Assembly (NCBI RefSeq): GCF_001544575.2
Contig: NZ_FCNY02000006.1
Span: 124,001 to 188,000 of the forward strand
Reading direction: 5' to 3'
Length of the DNA: 64,000 bases
Source: Caballeronia cordobensis
GTDB taxonomy: Bacteria > Pseudomonadota > Gammaproteobacteria > Burkholderiales > Burkholderiaceae
Part shown: positions 8,506-17,395 of the stretch, piece after piece
How the letters are laid out: every line of letters begins with the position of its first letter
Numbering within the stretch: position 1 is the stretch's first letter
Position numbers and translations under genes: made by a program
Notes under the pieces: model-generated
Seen by the model: only the letters and a program-made list of their open reading frames with translations
Told to the model about the DNA's origin: nothing
Databases searched by the model: none

Positions 8506-9822
8506 TCAGCGCAAGGCTTCGCTGTAACGGTCGCGCAACGGCAAGATCGTCAGCAAGGCGACGGCGCTGCCGAAGATCACGTAGTAGCAGATCGAGAGCG
8601 GGTCGCCGGTGGTCATCGTGAGCCATGACACGATGGCGGGCGCGAAGCCGCCGAAGATCATCACCGCGACGTTGTAGCTCACCGAGATGCCCGTCGAGCG
8701 CACACTCGAAGGCAGCAGCTCCGAGATGAACGCCGGATAGCAGCCCTGGAAGATGCCGAGGTAGGTCATCAAGAGCGCCTGGCAGACGATCAGCATCGGC
8801 AAGCTGGGATGCGCCGTGAGCACCGCGAAGATCGGATAGGCGGTGACGAGCGAGAGCGCGAGCGCCGTCGCCATGAGCTTCTTGCGGCCGACGCGATCGG
8901 ACAGGCGGCCGAAGAACGGGCAGCAGACGAGATAGACGAGCGCGCCGATCGTCGAGCTGATGAGGCCATCCGTGAGCGCCATGTGCAGCACGCGCGTCGC
9001 GTGCGTCGGCAGATACAGCAGGAAGATGTACGTGCCGATGGTGCCGAACACCGTCAGGCCGAAGCCCGCGAGCACGGCCATCCCGTGCTTCGTGGCGGTA
9101 TCGCGGATCGGCCGCGCGCTCAGTTCGTTCTTCTGCGCCTTCTCGACGAACACGGGCGATTCGTCGAGCTTCGAGCGCAGATACAGGCCGACCGGCACGA
9201 TCAGGAGACCGATCACGAACGGGATGCGCCAGCCCCAGCTATTCAGATGCTCGGGGCTGAGCGTGCGCGTGAGCACCGCGCCGAAGAACGAGCCCGCGAG
9301 ACTCGCGGCGGCCTGCGCGACCATCTGGAAGCTGCCGAAGTAGCCGCGCTTGTTGGCCGGGGCATATTCGACGAGGAACGCCGTGGCGCAGCCTACTTCG
9401 CCGCCCGCGGAGAAGCCCTGAATGAGGCGGCCGAGCAGCATCAGCAAGGGCGCGGCAATGCCGATCGCCGCATACGTCGGCGCGAACGCGATGATCGCGA
9501 TGCCCACGGCCATCAGCGAAATCGTGAGCGTGAGGGCCGATTTGCGGCCGACGCGATCCGCGACCGCGCCGAGCACGATGCCGCCGAGCGGCCGCGTGAG
9601 AAAGCCGACGCCGAAGGTCGCCCAGGTCGCGAGCAGGGAAATCGTGGGATTGGTGGCGGGAAAGTAGAGCTTGGAGATGATGACGGCGAAAAAGCCGTAG
9701 ACCATGAAGTCGAACCATTCGAGCGCGTTGCCGATGGTCGATACCACGATGGCTCGTCGGCCGGACAGGTTCGATGCGGCGTTGTCTTGGGCCGCGTGGG
9801 CTGCAGGTAGTACGGTGCTCAT
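8506..9822 (-). CDS. MFS transporter, metabolite:H+ symporter (MHS) family
   Basis: 438 aa, about 12 predicted membrane segments. The MHS/ProP entry motif STIGNALEWFDFMVYGFFAV (residues about 25-45) and the loop motifs DRVGRKSALTL and SDRVGRKKLMATAL are present. Proton symporters of this family import organic acids or osmolytes; the substrate is not deducible. ATG 9822 is preceded by ACGGAGTG. It is divergently arranged with a LysR gene (170-nt gap), so regulation by that protein in response to the transported compound is likely. The adjoining M20 amidohydrolase suggests an acylated amino acid or amide-derived acid as substrate; this is inference. Confidence 0.9.
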   Translation of the reverse strand: MSTVLPAAHAAQDNAASNLSGRRAIVVSTIGNALEWFDFMVYGFFAVIISKLYFPATNPTISLLATWATFGVGFLTRPLGGIVLGAVADRVGRKSALTLTISLMAVGIAIIAFAPTYAAIGIAAPLLMLLGRLIQGFSAGGEVGCATAFLVEYAPANKRGYFGSFQMVAQAAASLAGSFFGAVLTRTLSPEHLNSWGWRIPFVIGLLIVPVGLYLRSKLDESPVFVEKAQKNELSARPIRDTATKHGMAVLAGFGLTVFGTIGTYIFLLYLPTHATRVLHMALTDGLISSTIGALVYLVCCPFFGRLSDRVGRKKLMATALALSLVTAYPIFAVLTAHPSLPMLIVCQALLMTYLGIFQGCYPAFISELLPSSVRSTGISVSYNVAVMIFGGFAPAIVSWLTMTTGDPLSICYYVIFGSAVALLTILPLRDRYSEALR

Positions 9823-9992
9823 CGAATGCACTCCGTGAGGTTTCTCGCTGGTTGACGACATCCGCTCTTTCGAGGCTCGCGCGAGCCGCTGCAACAAGCA
9901 AACATTACGCCGAAGTGAAATAAGAAAATATAGAATTTCTGAACTGACACTCAAGGAAACCTGATCGAAGGATCCGGGTTGACCCTAGCCTT

Positions 9993-10889
9993 ATGAGCAA
10001 CATTCGCTTCTTGCGCACGTTCATCGCGGTGGCGCGCTACGGCTCTTTCGCCGCCGCCGCCGAGAAAGTCGCGCTTACGCAGGCCGCCGTGAGCATGCAG
10101 ATGCAATCGCTCGAAGACGATCTGAAGCGCCCGCTCTTCGACCGCGTGGGCCGCACCAATCGGCTGACGAGCATCGGCAAGCAGGTGTTGCCGCAGGCGG
10201 AGCGCATCGTCGCGCTCTACGACAGCATGCGTCTCACCGGCCTCGACGATGAAATCGCCGGCTCGGTTTCCATCGGCGCGGTCGATTCGGCGATGGGCGC
10301 GCTGGCATCCGTCGTCACCGAACTGAAAGGCCAGTATCCGCGGCTCGATGTACGGCTCTTCACCGGCAAGGCGCTCGCCCTCGCGCCGCAAGTGGAAGCC
10401 GGGGAAATCGATGCGGCCGTGATCGTGGAAATGGCCGGCAAGACGCCGGCGAGCCTCAACTGGACGCCGCTCTATTCCGAGCCGCTCGTGGTGATCGGTT
10501 CGCCGCGCAATGGATCGTCGGGCGCCGCCGAGATGCTCGCGAGCCGTCCGTTTCTGCGCTTCGATCGCGCGCAGCGCACCGGCGCGCTGATCGAACGCGC
10601 GCTGAAGCACAATCGTCTCGCCGTGAACGAGTTTCTCGAACTGAATTCGCTGGAAGTGATCGTCGAGCTCGTGCGGCAGGATGCGGGCGTATCGGTCGTG
10701 CCGCTGCTCGAATACGGCTCGTGGGCGAGCGATCCCGCATTGCGCGTGACGCCGCTCGCGAAGAACACGCCGCGCCGCGTGGTCGGCATGCTGGAGCGCA
10801 AGATCCACGACCGGCACGCGGTGATGAGCGTCGTGCAGGAGCGCATCCGCCTGCGTTCGCATGGCGTCGTGCCGCCTGCGGAAAGCTAA
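9993..10889 (+). CDS. LysR family transcriptional regulator
   Basis: 298 aa: N-terminal winged HTH (residues 1-60, MSNIRFLRTFIAVARYGSFA ... ALTQAAVSMQMQSLEDDL) and a periplasmic-binding-like effector domain. Divergent from the MFS gene at 8506-9822 and upstream of the M20 amidohydrolase, so it probably controls both. The 170-nt divergent region contains an imperfect palindrome GAAAATATAGAATTTC (9924-9939) in an otherwise GC-rich context, a candidate LysR site overlapping the likely promoter. The effector is unknown. Confidence 0.92.
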   Translation: MSNIRFLRTFIAVARYGSFAAAAEKVALTQAAVSMQMQSLEDDLKRPLFDRVGRTNRLTSIGKQVLPQAERIVALYDSMRLTGLDDEIAGSVSIGAVDSAMGALASVVTELKGQYPRLDVRLFTGKALALAPQVEAGEIDAAVIVEMAGKTPASLNWTPLYSEPLVVIGSPRNGSSGAAEMLASRPFLRFDRAQRTGALIERALKHNRLAVNEFLELNSLEVIVELVRQDAGVSVVPLLEYGSWASDPALRVTPLAKNTPRRVVGMLERKIHDRHAVMSVVQERIRLRSHGVVPPAES

Positions 10890-10984
10890 AGCTTTGCTTA
10901 AGTGACGGACAAGAAATATCAGCTTTCGCTGTTCTTTGCGGCCATCGACAATGCTTCGTTCGATCATTCATCAACGAGGACAGC

Positions 10985-12178
10985 ATGTCGATCATTCCCG
11001 AGATCGCCGAGTCGCGCGACGAGATTCAGGCCATTCGCCGCGATATCCACGCCCATCCCGAGCTCTGCTACGAAGAAGCGCGCACCGCTGAACTCGTCGC
11101 GCAAAAGCTGGAAAGCTGGGATATCGAAGTGACGCGCGGGCTGGGCAAGACCGGTGTCGTCGGCGTGCTGAAAAAAGGCTCGGGCAAGCGCGCAATCGGC
11201 CTGCGCGCCGATATGGACGCATTGCCGATTCCCGAATCGAACACCTTCGCGCATGCGTCGCGCCATGAGAACAAGATGCATGCGTGCGGTCACGACGGCC
11301 ACACCGCGATGCTGCTCGGCGCTGCGCGCTATCTCGCGAAGCATCGCGATTTCGACGGCACGGTCGTCTTCATCTTCCAGCCCGCAGAGGAAGGCGGCGG
11401 CGGCGCGAAAGCCATGATCGACGATGGCCTTTTCCAGCGCTTTCCCGTCGATGCCGTGTTCGCGCTGCATAACTGGCCGGGCATGCCCGCGGGCCAGTTC
11501 GGTGCGCGCGTCGGCGCGACGCAGGCGTCGAGCAACGAGTTCGAGATTCGCATCGAAGGCGTGGGCGCGCATGCCGCGATACCTCACGATGGCGTCGATC
11601 CCGTGTTCACCGCGTTGCAGATCGGCACGGGCCTGCAGAGCATCGTGACGCGCAACAAGCGGCCCATCGACGCCGCCGTGCTGTCGATCACGCGCATGCA
11701 GGCGGGGCATGCGGTCAACGCGATCCCGACCACCGCGACGCTCGCCGGCACCGTGCGCACGTTTTCCGTCGATGTGCTCGATCTGATCGAGACGCGCATG
11801 AAGGAGATCGTCGCGGCGACGGCGGCGGCGTATCGATGCAAGGCCGAAGTCAAGTTCGTGCGCAACTATCCGCCGACCGTGAACACCGAAGCGGAAACGC
11901 ATTTCGCATTGGGCGTGATGCAGGACATCGCCGGCGCGGATCGCGTGAACACGAACGTCGATCCGACGATGGGCGCGGAAGATTTCTCGTTCATGCTGCT
12001 GGAGCGGCCGGGATGCTATGCGTACATCGGCAATGGATCGGGCGATCATCGCGAGCACGGTCATGGCCTCGGGCCGTGCATGCTGCACAACAGCAGCTAC
12101 GACTTCAACGACGACGTGCTCACGCTCGGCTCGACCTACTGGGTGCGGCTCGTCGAGAAGTTTCTCGCGCGCGCCTGA
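10985..12178 (+). CDS. M20 family metallohydrolase (hippurate hydrolase / amidohydrolase)
   Basis: 397 aa, the normal length for HipO/IAA-amino acid hydrolase-like M20D enzymes, which cleave N-acyl amino acids. Di-metal site motifs are present: MHACGHDGHTAML (residues about 99-110, with the M20D metal-bridging Cys), PAEEGGGGAKAM (about 134), HNWPGMPAGQF (about 163) and the lid-domain HAAIPHDGVDP. Start ATG 10985 follows CAACGAGGACAGC. It lies 95 nt after the LysR gene and 9 nt before the DUF2817 gene, so a two-gene catabolic unit is likely. Confidence 0.92.
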   Translation: MSIIPEIAESRDEIQAIRRDIHAHPELCYEEARTAELVAQKLESWDIEVTRGLGKTGVVGVLKKGSGKRAIGLRADMDALPIPESNTFAHASRHENKMHACGHDGHTAMLLGAARYLAKHRDFDGTVVFIFQPAEEGGGGAKAMIDDGLFQRFPVDAVFALHNWPGMPAGQFGARVGATQASSNEFEIRIEGVGAHAAIPHDGVDPVFTALQIGTGLQSIVTRNKRPIDAAVLSITRMQAGHAVNAIPTTATLAGTVRTFSVDVLDLIETRMKEIVAATAAAYRCKAEVKFVRNYPPTVNTEAETHFALGVMQDIAGADRVNTNVDPTMGAEDFSFMLLERPGCYAYIGNGSGDHREHGHGLGPCMLHNSSYDFNDDVLTLGSTYWVRLVEKFLARA

Positions 12179-12187
12179 GGAGCCGAA

Positions 12188-13252
12188 ATGTTCTCATCGA
12201 CTTATAAGGAAGCGCGGCAGCGATTTCTCGATACGGCCGCGCAGCGCAAGCTCGCCGTCGATACGCGCTTGCTCGAAGGCATCGCGGGTCTCGAAGGCGA
12301 AACCCTCGCGACAGATGTCGTGCGAATCGGTCCCGCCGATGCGAAGCGCCTGCTCGTGCTCACGTCGGCGACGCATGGCGTGGAAGGCTTTTGCGGCTCG
12401 GGCGCACAGATCGCGTTGATGCGCGACGACGCGCTGCTCGCATCGATGCAGAAACTCGGCGTCGCGATGCTGCTCGTTCACGCGATCAATCCCTATGGCT
12501 TCTCCTACCTCAGCCGCACGACCGAAGGCAATGTCGATCTGAATCGCAACAGCGTGGATTTCAGCAGGCCTTTGCCGGTGAACGCGGGCTATGCGGAGTT
12601 GCACGACTTGCTGATTCCCGCGCACTGGCCGCCCGACGGAGCGAATCTCACGGCGATTCGCGCTTACATCGAAACACGCGGCGAATGGGCGTATCAGCAA
12701 GCGGTGACGAAGGGGCAGTACACGCATGCGCACGGCATGTTCTATGGCGGCGATGAGCCCGCATGGAGCACGCGCACGATGCGCGCGCTGCTCGCGGAAT
12801 ACGGCGAGCCGTGCGACGCGATCGGATGGATCGACTTTCATACGGGACTCGGGCCGAGCGGCTTCGGCGCGAAGATCTGCATCGGCGACGTGACGCGCGC
12901 GCGGCGCTGGTGGGGCGCGGACGTGACGAGCCCATCGGACGGCACGTCGATCGCGGCGGATGTCGCCGGTCCCTTGCTCGACACGTTGCGGCAGACGTGT
13001 CCGCATGCGGCCAATGCGTCGATTGCGATCGAATACGGCACCGTGCCGCTCACCGACATGCTCGACATGCTGCGCGCGGATGTCTGGGTGCGGCATCATC
13101 CGGACGCGCCCGAGGCGTTGAAAGCCGACATTCGCCGGCAGATACGCGCGGCGTTTTACATCGACGACGATCTCTGGCGCGGCATGATCGTAGGTCAGGC
13201 GCGCGCGGCCGCGTTGCAGGCGTTATACGGCCTGTCGCGCGAGCAGGCCTAG
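12188..13252 (+). CDS. DUF2817 family protein (M14 carboxypeptidase-like)
   Basis: 354 aa. The motif SATHGVEGFCGSGAQ (residues about 61-75) supplies an H-x-x-E pair like the zinc site of M14 carboxypeptidases, and IDFHTGLGPSG (about 218) gives the later histidine; NPYGFSYLSRTTEGNVDLNR matches the DUF2817 core. A zinc-dependent hydrolase of peptides or amides is inferred. GAGGAGCC precedes ATG 12188, 9 nt after the M20 gene, so the two probably act on one substrate. Its TAG stop shares a CTAG tetramer with the stop of the converging gene. Confidence 0.85.
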   Translation: MFSSTYKEARQRFLDTAAQRKLAVDTRLLEGIAGLEGETLATDVVRIGPADAKRLLVLTSATHGVEGFCGSGAQIALMRDDALLASMQKLGVAMLLVHAINPYGFSYLSRTTEGNVDLNRNSVDFSRPLPVNAGYAELHDLLIPAHWPPDGANLTAIRAYIETRGEWAYQQAVTKGQYTHAHGMFYGGDEPAWSTRTMRALLAEYGEPCDAIGWIDFHTGLGPSGFGAKICIGDVTRARRWWGADVTSPSDGTSIAADVAGPLLDTLRQTCPHAANASIAIEYGTVPLTDMLDMLRADVWVRHHPDAPEALKADIRRQIRAAFYIDDDLWRGMIVGQARAAALQALYGLSREQA

Positions 13253-14121
13253 CGCAGTTCGAGCCACATTGGCTGATGATCCGATGACCGGCTCGACTGA
13301 TCCACCTCGCAGCCAACGATGCGCGGCCGCAAGTCTTCCGTCACGAAGATGAAGTCGCAGGCAAACGGGCCATCGGGCCACTGATCGTGATCGTACAGAC
13401 CGACAGTGGCCGCGCGCGGATCGTCCGGATGCGCGCAGGTCCAGGCATCGACGAACGTTGGCGCACCGGCGATCGGTTCGAGCATCGCGCGATACGCCGA
13501 TGCGTCGAACGCGCTGTTGAAGTCGCCGCAGACGATCGCGGAATGCGGCCGCGCGGTATCGGCGAACGGGCTCGCCTGACTTTCGGCCTTCGCGGGCGCG
13601 CGTTCATGCGCGCAGGCTTCCGCATGCAGGTCGCGCAGACGCGCGACTTGCGCGACCCGTTGCTTCTCCGAGTAAAACTCCAGATGCGTGCTGACGATGC
13701 GCAACGGACCGACATCGGTATCGATGACGGCTTCGAGCGCGACGCGCATCATCGACGGCTTCGCGGGATCGGCGGGCCATGGCAGCGAATGACGCAGCAC
13801 TTGCCGCACCGGCAGACGGCTGACGATGGCGTTGCCGAACTGGCGGCGCGCGAGACCGGCGCCGACAGGCGGCAGATCGGAGCCGATTCCGTCCATGACA
13901 GTCGCGCCCGGTATCAGCGCTTCGAGTTCGGCGAACTGATCGGCTGACGGCCGTCCCGCGAGCCCGCCCGCCTGTTCGCTTTCGTGAAAGCCGCGCGTGA
14001 CTTCCTGCAGGCAGAGAACGTCGAAGTCGTGCAGCGCTTTGGCCTCGGCGACGATGCGCGCGAGATCGACGCGCTTGTCCACGCCGCGTCCCCATTGGAT
14101 GTTCCAGTCCACGAGTCTCAT
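13249..14121 (-). CDS. Endonuclease/exonuclease/phosphatase (EEP) family protein
   Basis: 290 aa. EEP fold landmarks: LVDWNIQWG (Asn near residue 9), DVLCLQEVTRG (metal-binding Glu), HLEFYSEKQRVAQ, CGDFNSAF (D-x-N) and SDHQPMWLEL (C-terminal S-D-H). All catalytic positions of Mg-dependent phosphodiesterases of this fold are present; whether the substrate is DNA, a nucleotide or a phosphoester is not visible. No signal peptide, so cytoplasmic. ATG 14121 is preferred over the GTG two codons upstream because GGGGTG lies just before it. The gene is monocistronic and converges on the DUF2817 gene with a 4-nt overlap. Confidence 0.88.
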   Translation of the reverse strand: MRLVDWNIQWGRGVDKRVDLARIVAEAKALHDFDVLCLQEVTRGFHESEQAGGLAGRPSADQFAELEALIPGATVMDGIGSDLPPVGAGLARRQFGNAIVSRLPVRQVLRHSLPWPADPAKPSMMRVALEAVIDTDVGPLRIVSTHLEFYSEKQRVAQVARLRDLHAEACAHERAPAKAESQASPFADTARPHSAIVCGDFNSAFDASAYRAMLEPIAGAPTFVDAWTCAHPDDPRAATVGLYDHDQWPDGPFACDFIFVTEDLRPRIVGCEVDQSSRSSDHQPMWLELR

Positions 14122-14337
14122 GTTCACCCCGGCAATCGCGCCAGCAGTCGAGCTATTTTCATGGCAGCAAGGAATGTGCTTGATCGGTGCGTAAGCGTGC
14201 TATTTCGAGATAGCGGCGGCGTGCGGGTGCGTAGCCCATAGGCTTCCAGCACACTTTCCGAAACTCAGTATTTCTTACTGTCTCGCACGCAGACGGCGTT
14301 ACAATCCTGCGCTGTAGAACTCACCGTTGTCCGCCAC

Positions 14338-14844
14338 ATGAAAGCTCGCATTACCCTCTCGCTCGGCACACTCTTGCTGATCTCTTCCAGCATCGCGTGC
14401 CAGGCACAGCAAACTCAGCCGGCACCGCAGCAGCAACCATCCGCCGCCGCCCGATCGCTCACGAAGGAGCAACAGGCCGCGCTCGACAAGCAGGACCAGG
14501 ACATCGCGCAGGCCGCATTGGCTATCGTCGGGCTGATCGATCAGAACAAGGCGGGCGAGGTGTGGGACGACGCCTCGCCCATCGCGAAACAGATCATTTC
14601 GCGCGATGACTTCATCAGGAAAGTCGCGCACGACCGGGCGCCGCTCGGCACGCCGGGCCTTCGCATGCCGATGGGCGTCAAGCACTATCGCTACGACGGC
14701 ACCGGCAACATGCCCGCCGGCGCGTACATCAACGTGCTGTTCGATACGCAGTACAGTCAGGCCCGCCAGTCGTCGCGCGAGATGGTCACGTTCATCCTCG
14801 ACGCGGACAACGTCTGGCGGTTCGTCGGATACTCGTTGCGTTGA
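14338..14844 (+). CDS. DUF4019 domain protein, secreted
   Basis: 168 aa. An N-terminal signal (MKARITLSLGTLLLISSSIA followed by Cys-Gln-Ala) leads to a Pro/Gln-rich linker; the Cys at residue 21 could be a lipobox, although S-I-A-C departs from the L-[AS]-[GA]-C consensus. The rest resembles DUF4019 (RSLTKEQQAALDKQ ... WDDASPIAKQIISRDDFIRK ... VTFILDADNVWRFVGYSL). Envelope location inferred; function unknown. It converges with the HiPIP gene with a 7-nt gap. Confidence 0.75.
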   Translation: MKARITLSLGTLLLISSSIACQAQQTQPAPQQQPSAAARSLTKEQQAALDKQDQDIAQAALAIVGLIDQNKAGEVWDDASPIAKQIISRDDFIRKVAHDRAPLGTPGLRMPMGVKHYRYDGTGNMPAGAYINVLFDTQYSQARQSSREMVTFILDADNVWRFVGYSLR

Positions 14845-14851
14845 GCGAGCA

Positions 14852-15157
14852 TCACATATTCGTGTAGGACGCGCACCATCCCTTGCCGGCGACCAGCTTG
14901 TCGTTGAAGAGGGTGCAGCCGCCCCAGGCGTCCGTCGATTTGCCCTGATACAGCGAGCAGTTCGCGCACGTCTGTTCGGCGGCGTAGTTCGGATACTTCG
15001 CCTTGTCCACTTTCGCGGCGTCCTCCTTGTAGCCGACCGCGACCGCGGCCGGATCGGATTCACTCAGATGCGGGACGTCGGCGCGGGCTTTCGCGAGCCA
15101 CAGCGCCGAGCCCATGCCGATGCTGAAAATCATGAAGCTGCGGCGGGTCGGATTCAT
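14852..15157 (-). CDS. High-potential iron-sulfur protein (HiPIP) with Tat signal
   Basis: 101 aa. The N-terminus TRRSFMIFSIGMGSALWLAK is a twin-arginine export signal cleaved near ARA-D (residue about 26). Four cysteines in the order C-A-N-C, G-G-C-T and G-W-C-A-S-Y match the HiPIP [4Fe-4S] ligand pattern (CANCSLYQG ... WGGCTLF ... GKGWCASY). HiPIPs are small periplasmic one-electron carriers. Here it sits alone, not next to a known donor or acceptor. ATG 15157 gives the correct Tat signal start; longer in-frame extensions have no ribosome site. Confidence 0.93.
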   Translation of the reverse strand: MNPTRRSFMIFSIGMGSALWLAKARADVPHLSESDPAAVAVGYKEDAAKVDKAKYPNYAAEQTCANCSLYQGKSTDAWGGCTLFNDKLVAGKGWCASYTNM

Positions 15158-15456
15158 TGTCGGGATGCGTTTTTTGTGTGTGGGGAACGCGCTCAAGGCG
15201 CAAGTCGAACGATACGCCGACGCTTCGCGGCGTGCCCAACACGCGCGCTGCGGCATACGTTTGCGAAAGAGAACGCCCGATCGTTTTCGCTGCGTGCTGT
15301 TTTCGCTTCCTCCTTCAACGTGCATCCAACGTCGTTCATTCCGCGCGCCGCTAAACCTTTGCGCGCGCGTGCCGTAAATCAGGCCAGAACGTAGTTGAAT
15401 CGCGTGGATCACTCCCGCGGCACCCCGGCCGCGGCTCAATTCGAAGGAGAACAACC

Positions 15457-15576
15457 GTGAATGATATGGAATGGATGATGGCTGGCGTGTATCTCGCAGC
15501 GCTCGTGTGCGGCACGCTTTTCATGAGCGTGCTCGCGCGTCGCAGCCTGAACCGCGTTGAAGAGCGGGGGCGTTGA
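15457..15576 (+). CDS. Putative 39-aa single-pass membrane protein
   Basis: GTG 15457-15459 is preceded by a strong ribosome site, GAAGGAGAACAACC. It encodes MNDMEWMMAGVYLAALVCGT followed by LFMSVLARRSLNRVEERGR: an acidic N-terminus, one hydrophobic helix (about residues 7-27) and a basic tail, the classic topology of a bacterial small membrane protein with the C-terminus inside. Function unknown. Besides this gene, the stretch 15158-15456 shows nothing I can identify. Confidence 0.6.
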   Translation: MNDMEWMMAGVYLAALVCGTLFMSVLARRSLNRVEERGR

Positions 15577-15613
15577 GAACTGACCGCGGCTTGCGAAAGC
15601 AATATCGAGCCGC

Positions 15614-15666
15614 AAACAAAAACGCGCGCCGTGAACCGATCGACTCATCGGCCCTCCGGCGCGCGT
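15614..15666 (-). terminator. Rho-independent terminator after oxlT and its small partner
   Basis: A perfect 10-bp stem ACGCGCGCCG (15622-15631) / CGGCGCGCGT (15657-15666), with an inner CCGAT/ATCGG hairpin in the loop, lies 16 nt after the stop of the 42-aa gene. The minus-strand transcript then reads U-rich (complement of AAACAAAA 15614-15621). Confidence 0.8.
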
Positions 15667-15681
15667 GGCATGTCCTGACGC

Positions 15682-15810
15682 TTACTGGAACAGCTTGATC
15701 GCCTGCGTGAGCGTGTTCGTGACGCCCCAAGCGAGCGGAATCAGCACATACGCCCAGAACACGAGCAGCAATCCCTTATTCGACGACGCGCCTTCGTACT
15801 GAGTATTCAT
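15682..15810 (-). CDS. 42-aa membrane protein, likely small partner of the OxlT-type transporter
   Basis: Encodes MNTQYEGASSNKGLLLVFWA then YVLIPLAWGVTNTLTQAIKL-FQ: a polar N-terminus and one hydrophobic segment (about residues 13-34). ATG 15810 has an excellent site (AAAGGAGACCGCG). It starts 16 nt after oxlT stops and the terminator follows directly, so the two form one operon. I recall small genes annotated as a small subunit of this MFS group in Burkholderiales, which fits the position, but I cannot verify it here. Confidence 0.75.
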   Translation of the reverse strand: MNTQYEGASSNKGLLLVFWAYVLIPLAWGVTNTLTQAIKLFQ

Positions 15811-15826
15811 CGCGGTCTCCTTTGTC

Positions 15827-17224
15827 TCAGTTCGCGGCCTGCGCCGACAAGTTCATGTGATGCTTCTCATGCACCCGCGTGATGAGCAGATTGCACAGGA
15901 AGCCGATAACGAGCAGCGCCGCCATGATGTGCAGCGTCATCGTGTACGCATCCGCGCCCGCGACGCCGTGGGCCACCTGATACGCGCGCACATAGTTGAC
16001 GACCACCGGTCCCGCCACGCCCGCCGCCGCCCACGCCGTCAACAGCCGGCCGTGAATGCCGCCGACGAACGCCGTGCCGAACATGTCCGCGAGATACGCG
16101 GGCACGGTCGAGAAGCCGCCGCCGTACATCGACAGAATCACGCCGTACGCCAGCACGAAGAGGGCGATGTTGCCGGCGCTCGCGAATTGCGGCACCAGGA
16201 AATACAGCACCGCGCCCAGCACGAAGAACACGAAATACGTGTTTTTACGGCCGATCCAGTCCGACGCCGATGCCCACACGAAGCGTCCGCCCATGTTGAA
16301 CAGCGACAGCAGCCCGACGAAGCCCGCCGCCGCGCCCGCCGTGATCGACGTCTTGAAGCTTTCCTGGATCATCACCGAAGCCTGACCCAGCACGCCGATG
16401 CCCGCCGTCACGTTCAGGAACAGCACGAGCCACAGCAGATAGAACTGCGGCGTCTTCAGCGCCTGATCGATATGCACGTGGTTCTTCGTGATCATCTTGT
16501 TCGCGGTCGCGGGCGGCGTCCAGCCGGCCGGCTTCCAGTCCGGCGGGGGAATGCGGATCGCGAGCGCGCCGATCGTCATCGAGATGAAATAGAGCACGCC
16601 GAGCACGAGGAAGGTTTCGGTCACGCCGACGCTCGTCGCGCTCTTGAAGTGGTTCATCAGCGCGACGGAGCCGGGCGCGGCGATCATCGCGCCGCCGCCG
16701 AAGCCCATGATCGCCATGCCGGTCGCCATGCCGCGGCGGTCCGGGAACCAGCGGATCAGCGTCGATACCGGCGAGACATAGCCGAGCCCGAGCCCGATGC
16801 CGCCGATCACGCCATAGCCGAGGTACAGCAGCCAGATCTGGTGCAGATAGACGCCGAGCGCGGAAACGAGAAAGCCGCCGCCGAAGCAGCAGGCCGCCGT
16901 GAACATCGTGCGGCGCGGGCCGACCTTCTCCAGCCATTTGCCGGCGAACGCCGCCGAAAGCCCGAGAAACACGATCGCGAGCGAGAAGATCCAGCCGAGC
17001 GTGGTCAGCGACCAGTCGTCCGGCGCGGACTTCGTGATGCCGATGACTTTCGTCAGCGGCGCATTGAACACCGAGAATGCGTACGCCTGCCCGATGCACA
17101 GGTGAACAGCCAGCGCGGCGGGCGGCACCATCCAGCGCGAGAATCCCGGCCGGGCGATGGTCGCCTCCTTGGAGAAAAAGCCTGTCGGGCCGTGCGCGGC
17201 CCCTTGATTGAGTGTGCTGTTCAT
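15827..17224 (-). CDS. oxlT: Oxalate/formate antiporter family MFS transporter
   Basis: 465 aa with about 12 membrane helices. The first helix region AALAVHLCIGQAYAFSVFNAPLTK and the QIWLLYLGYGVIGGIGLGLG segment match OxlT-family MFS proteins; WFPDRRGMATGMAIMGFGGG is the typical loop and following helix. OxlT exchanges oxalate for formate, but many family members carry other monocarboxylates. Formyl-CoA transferase and oxalyl-CoA decarboxylase genes are not in this window, so the substrate is open. AAGGAG-type site (GGAGACCACG) precedes the ATG. Confidence 0.88.
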   Translation of the reverse strand: MNSTLNQGAAHGPTGFFSKEATIARPGFSRWMVPPAALAVHLCIGQAYAFSVFNAPLTKVIGITKSAPDDWSLTTLGWIFSLAIVFLGLSAAFAGKWLEKVGPRRTMFTAACCFGGGFLVSALGVYLHQIWLLYLGYGVIGGIGLGLGYVSPVSTLIRWFPDRRGMATGMAIMGFGGGAMIAAPGSVALMNHFKSATSVGVTETFLVLGVLYFISMTIGALAIRIPPPDWKPAGWTPPATANKMITKNHVHIDQALKTPQFYLLWLVLFLNVTAGIGVLGQASVMIQESFKTSITAGAAAGFVGLLSLFNMGGRFVWASASDWIGRKNTYFVFFVLGAVLYFLVPQFASAGNIALFVLAYGVILSMYGGGFSTVPAYLADMFGTAFVGGIHGRLLTAWAAAGVAGPVVVNYVRAYQVAHGVAGADAYTMTLHIMAALLVIGFLCNLLITRVHEKHHMNLSAQAAN

Positions 17225-17269
17225 CGTGGTCTCCGTGGCGCGTCATGTCTCTCACGTGCGCGCACATCG

Positions 17270-17395
17270 TTACTTGAGGTGCAGCCCGGGTTCGCCGGAA
17301 TGCAGCCCGCCGTGGTTCATGCGCTCGGCGACGATGTCGGCGTCGCGCGCTCGCAAGGCCATTTCGCGCCGCCCAAACATGCGATGGAACCACAT
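17270..17395 (-). CDS. Possible 41-aa protein in the oxlT leader
   Basis: ATG 17395 to TAA 17270 reads MWFHRMFGRREMALRARDAD then IVAERMNHGGLHSGEPGLHLK: rich in charged residues, amphipathic, no membrane segment. No clear ribosome site is seen, and the frame stays open further upstream, so it may be chance. Listed because it fills otherwise empty sequence upstream of and co-directional with oxlT. Confidence 0.25.
   Translation of the reverse strand: MWFHRMFGRREMALRARDADIVAERMNHGGLHSGEPGLHLK

Noticed and set aside
15827..17224. Complete oxalate degradation cluster
   Set aside because: No formyl-CoA transferase or oxalyl-CoA decarboxylase gene is in the window; only the transporter matches.
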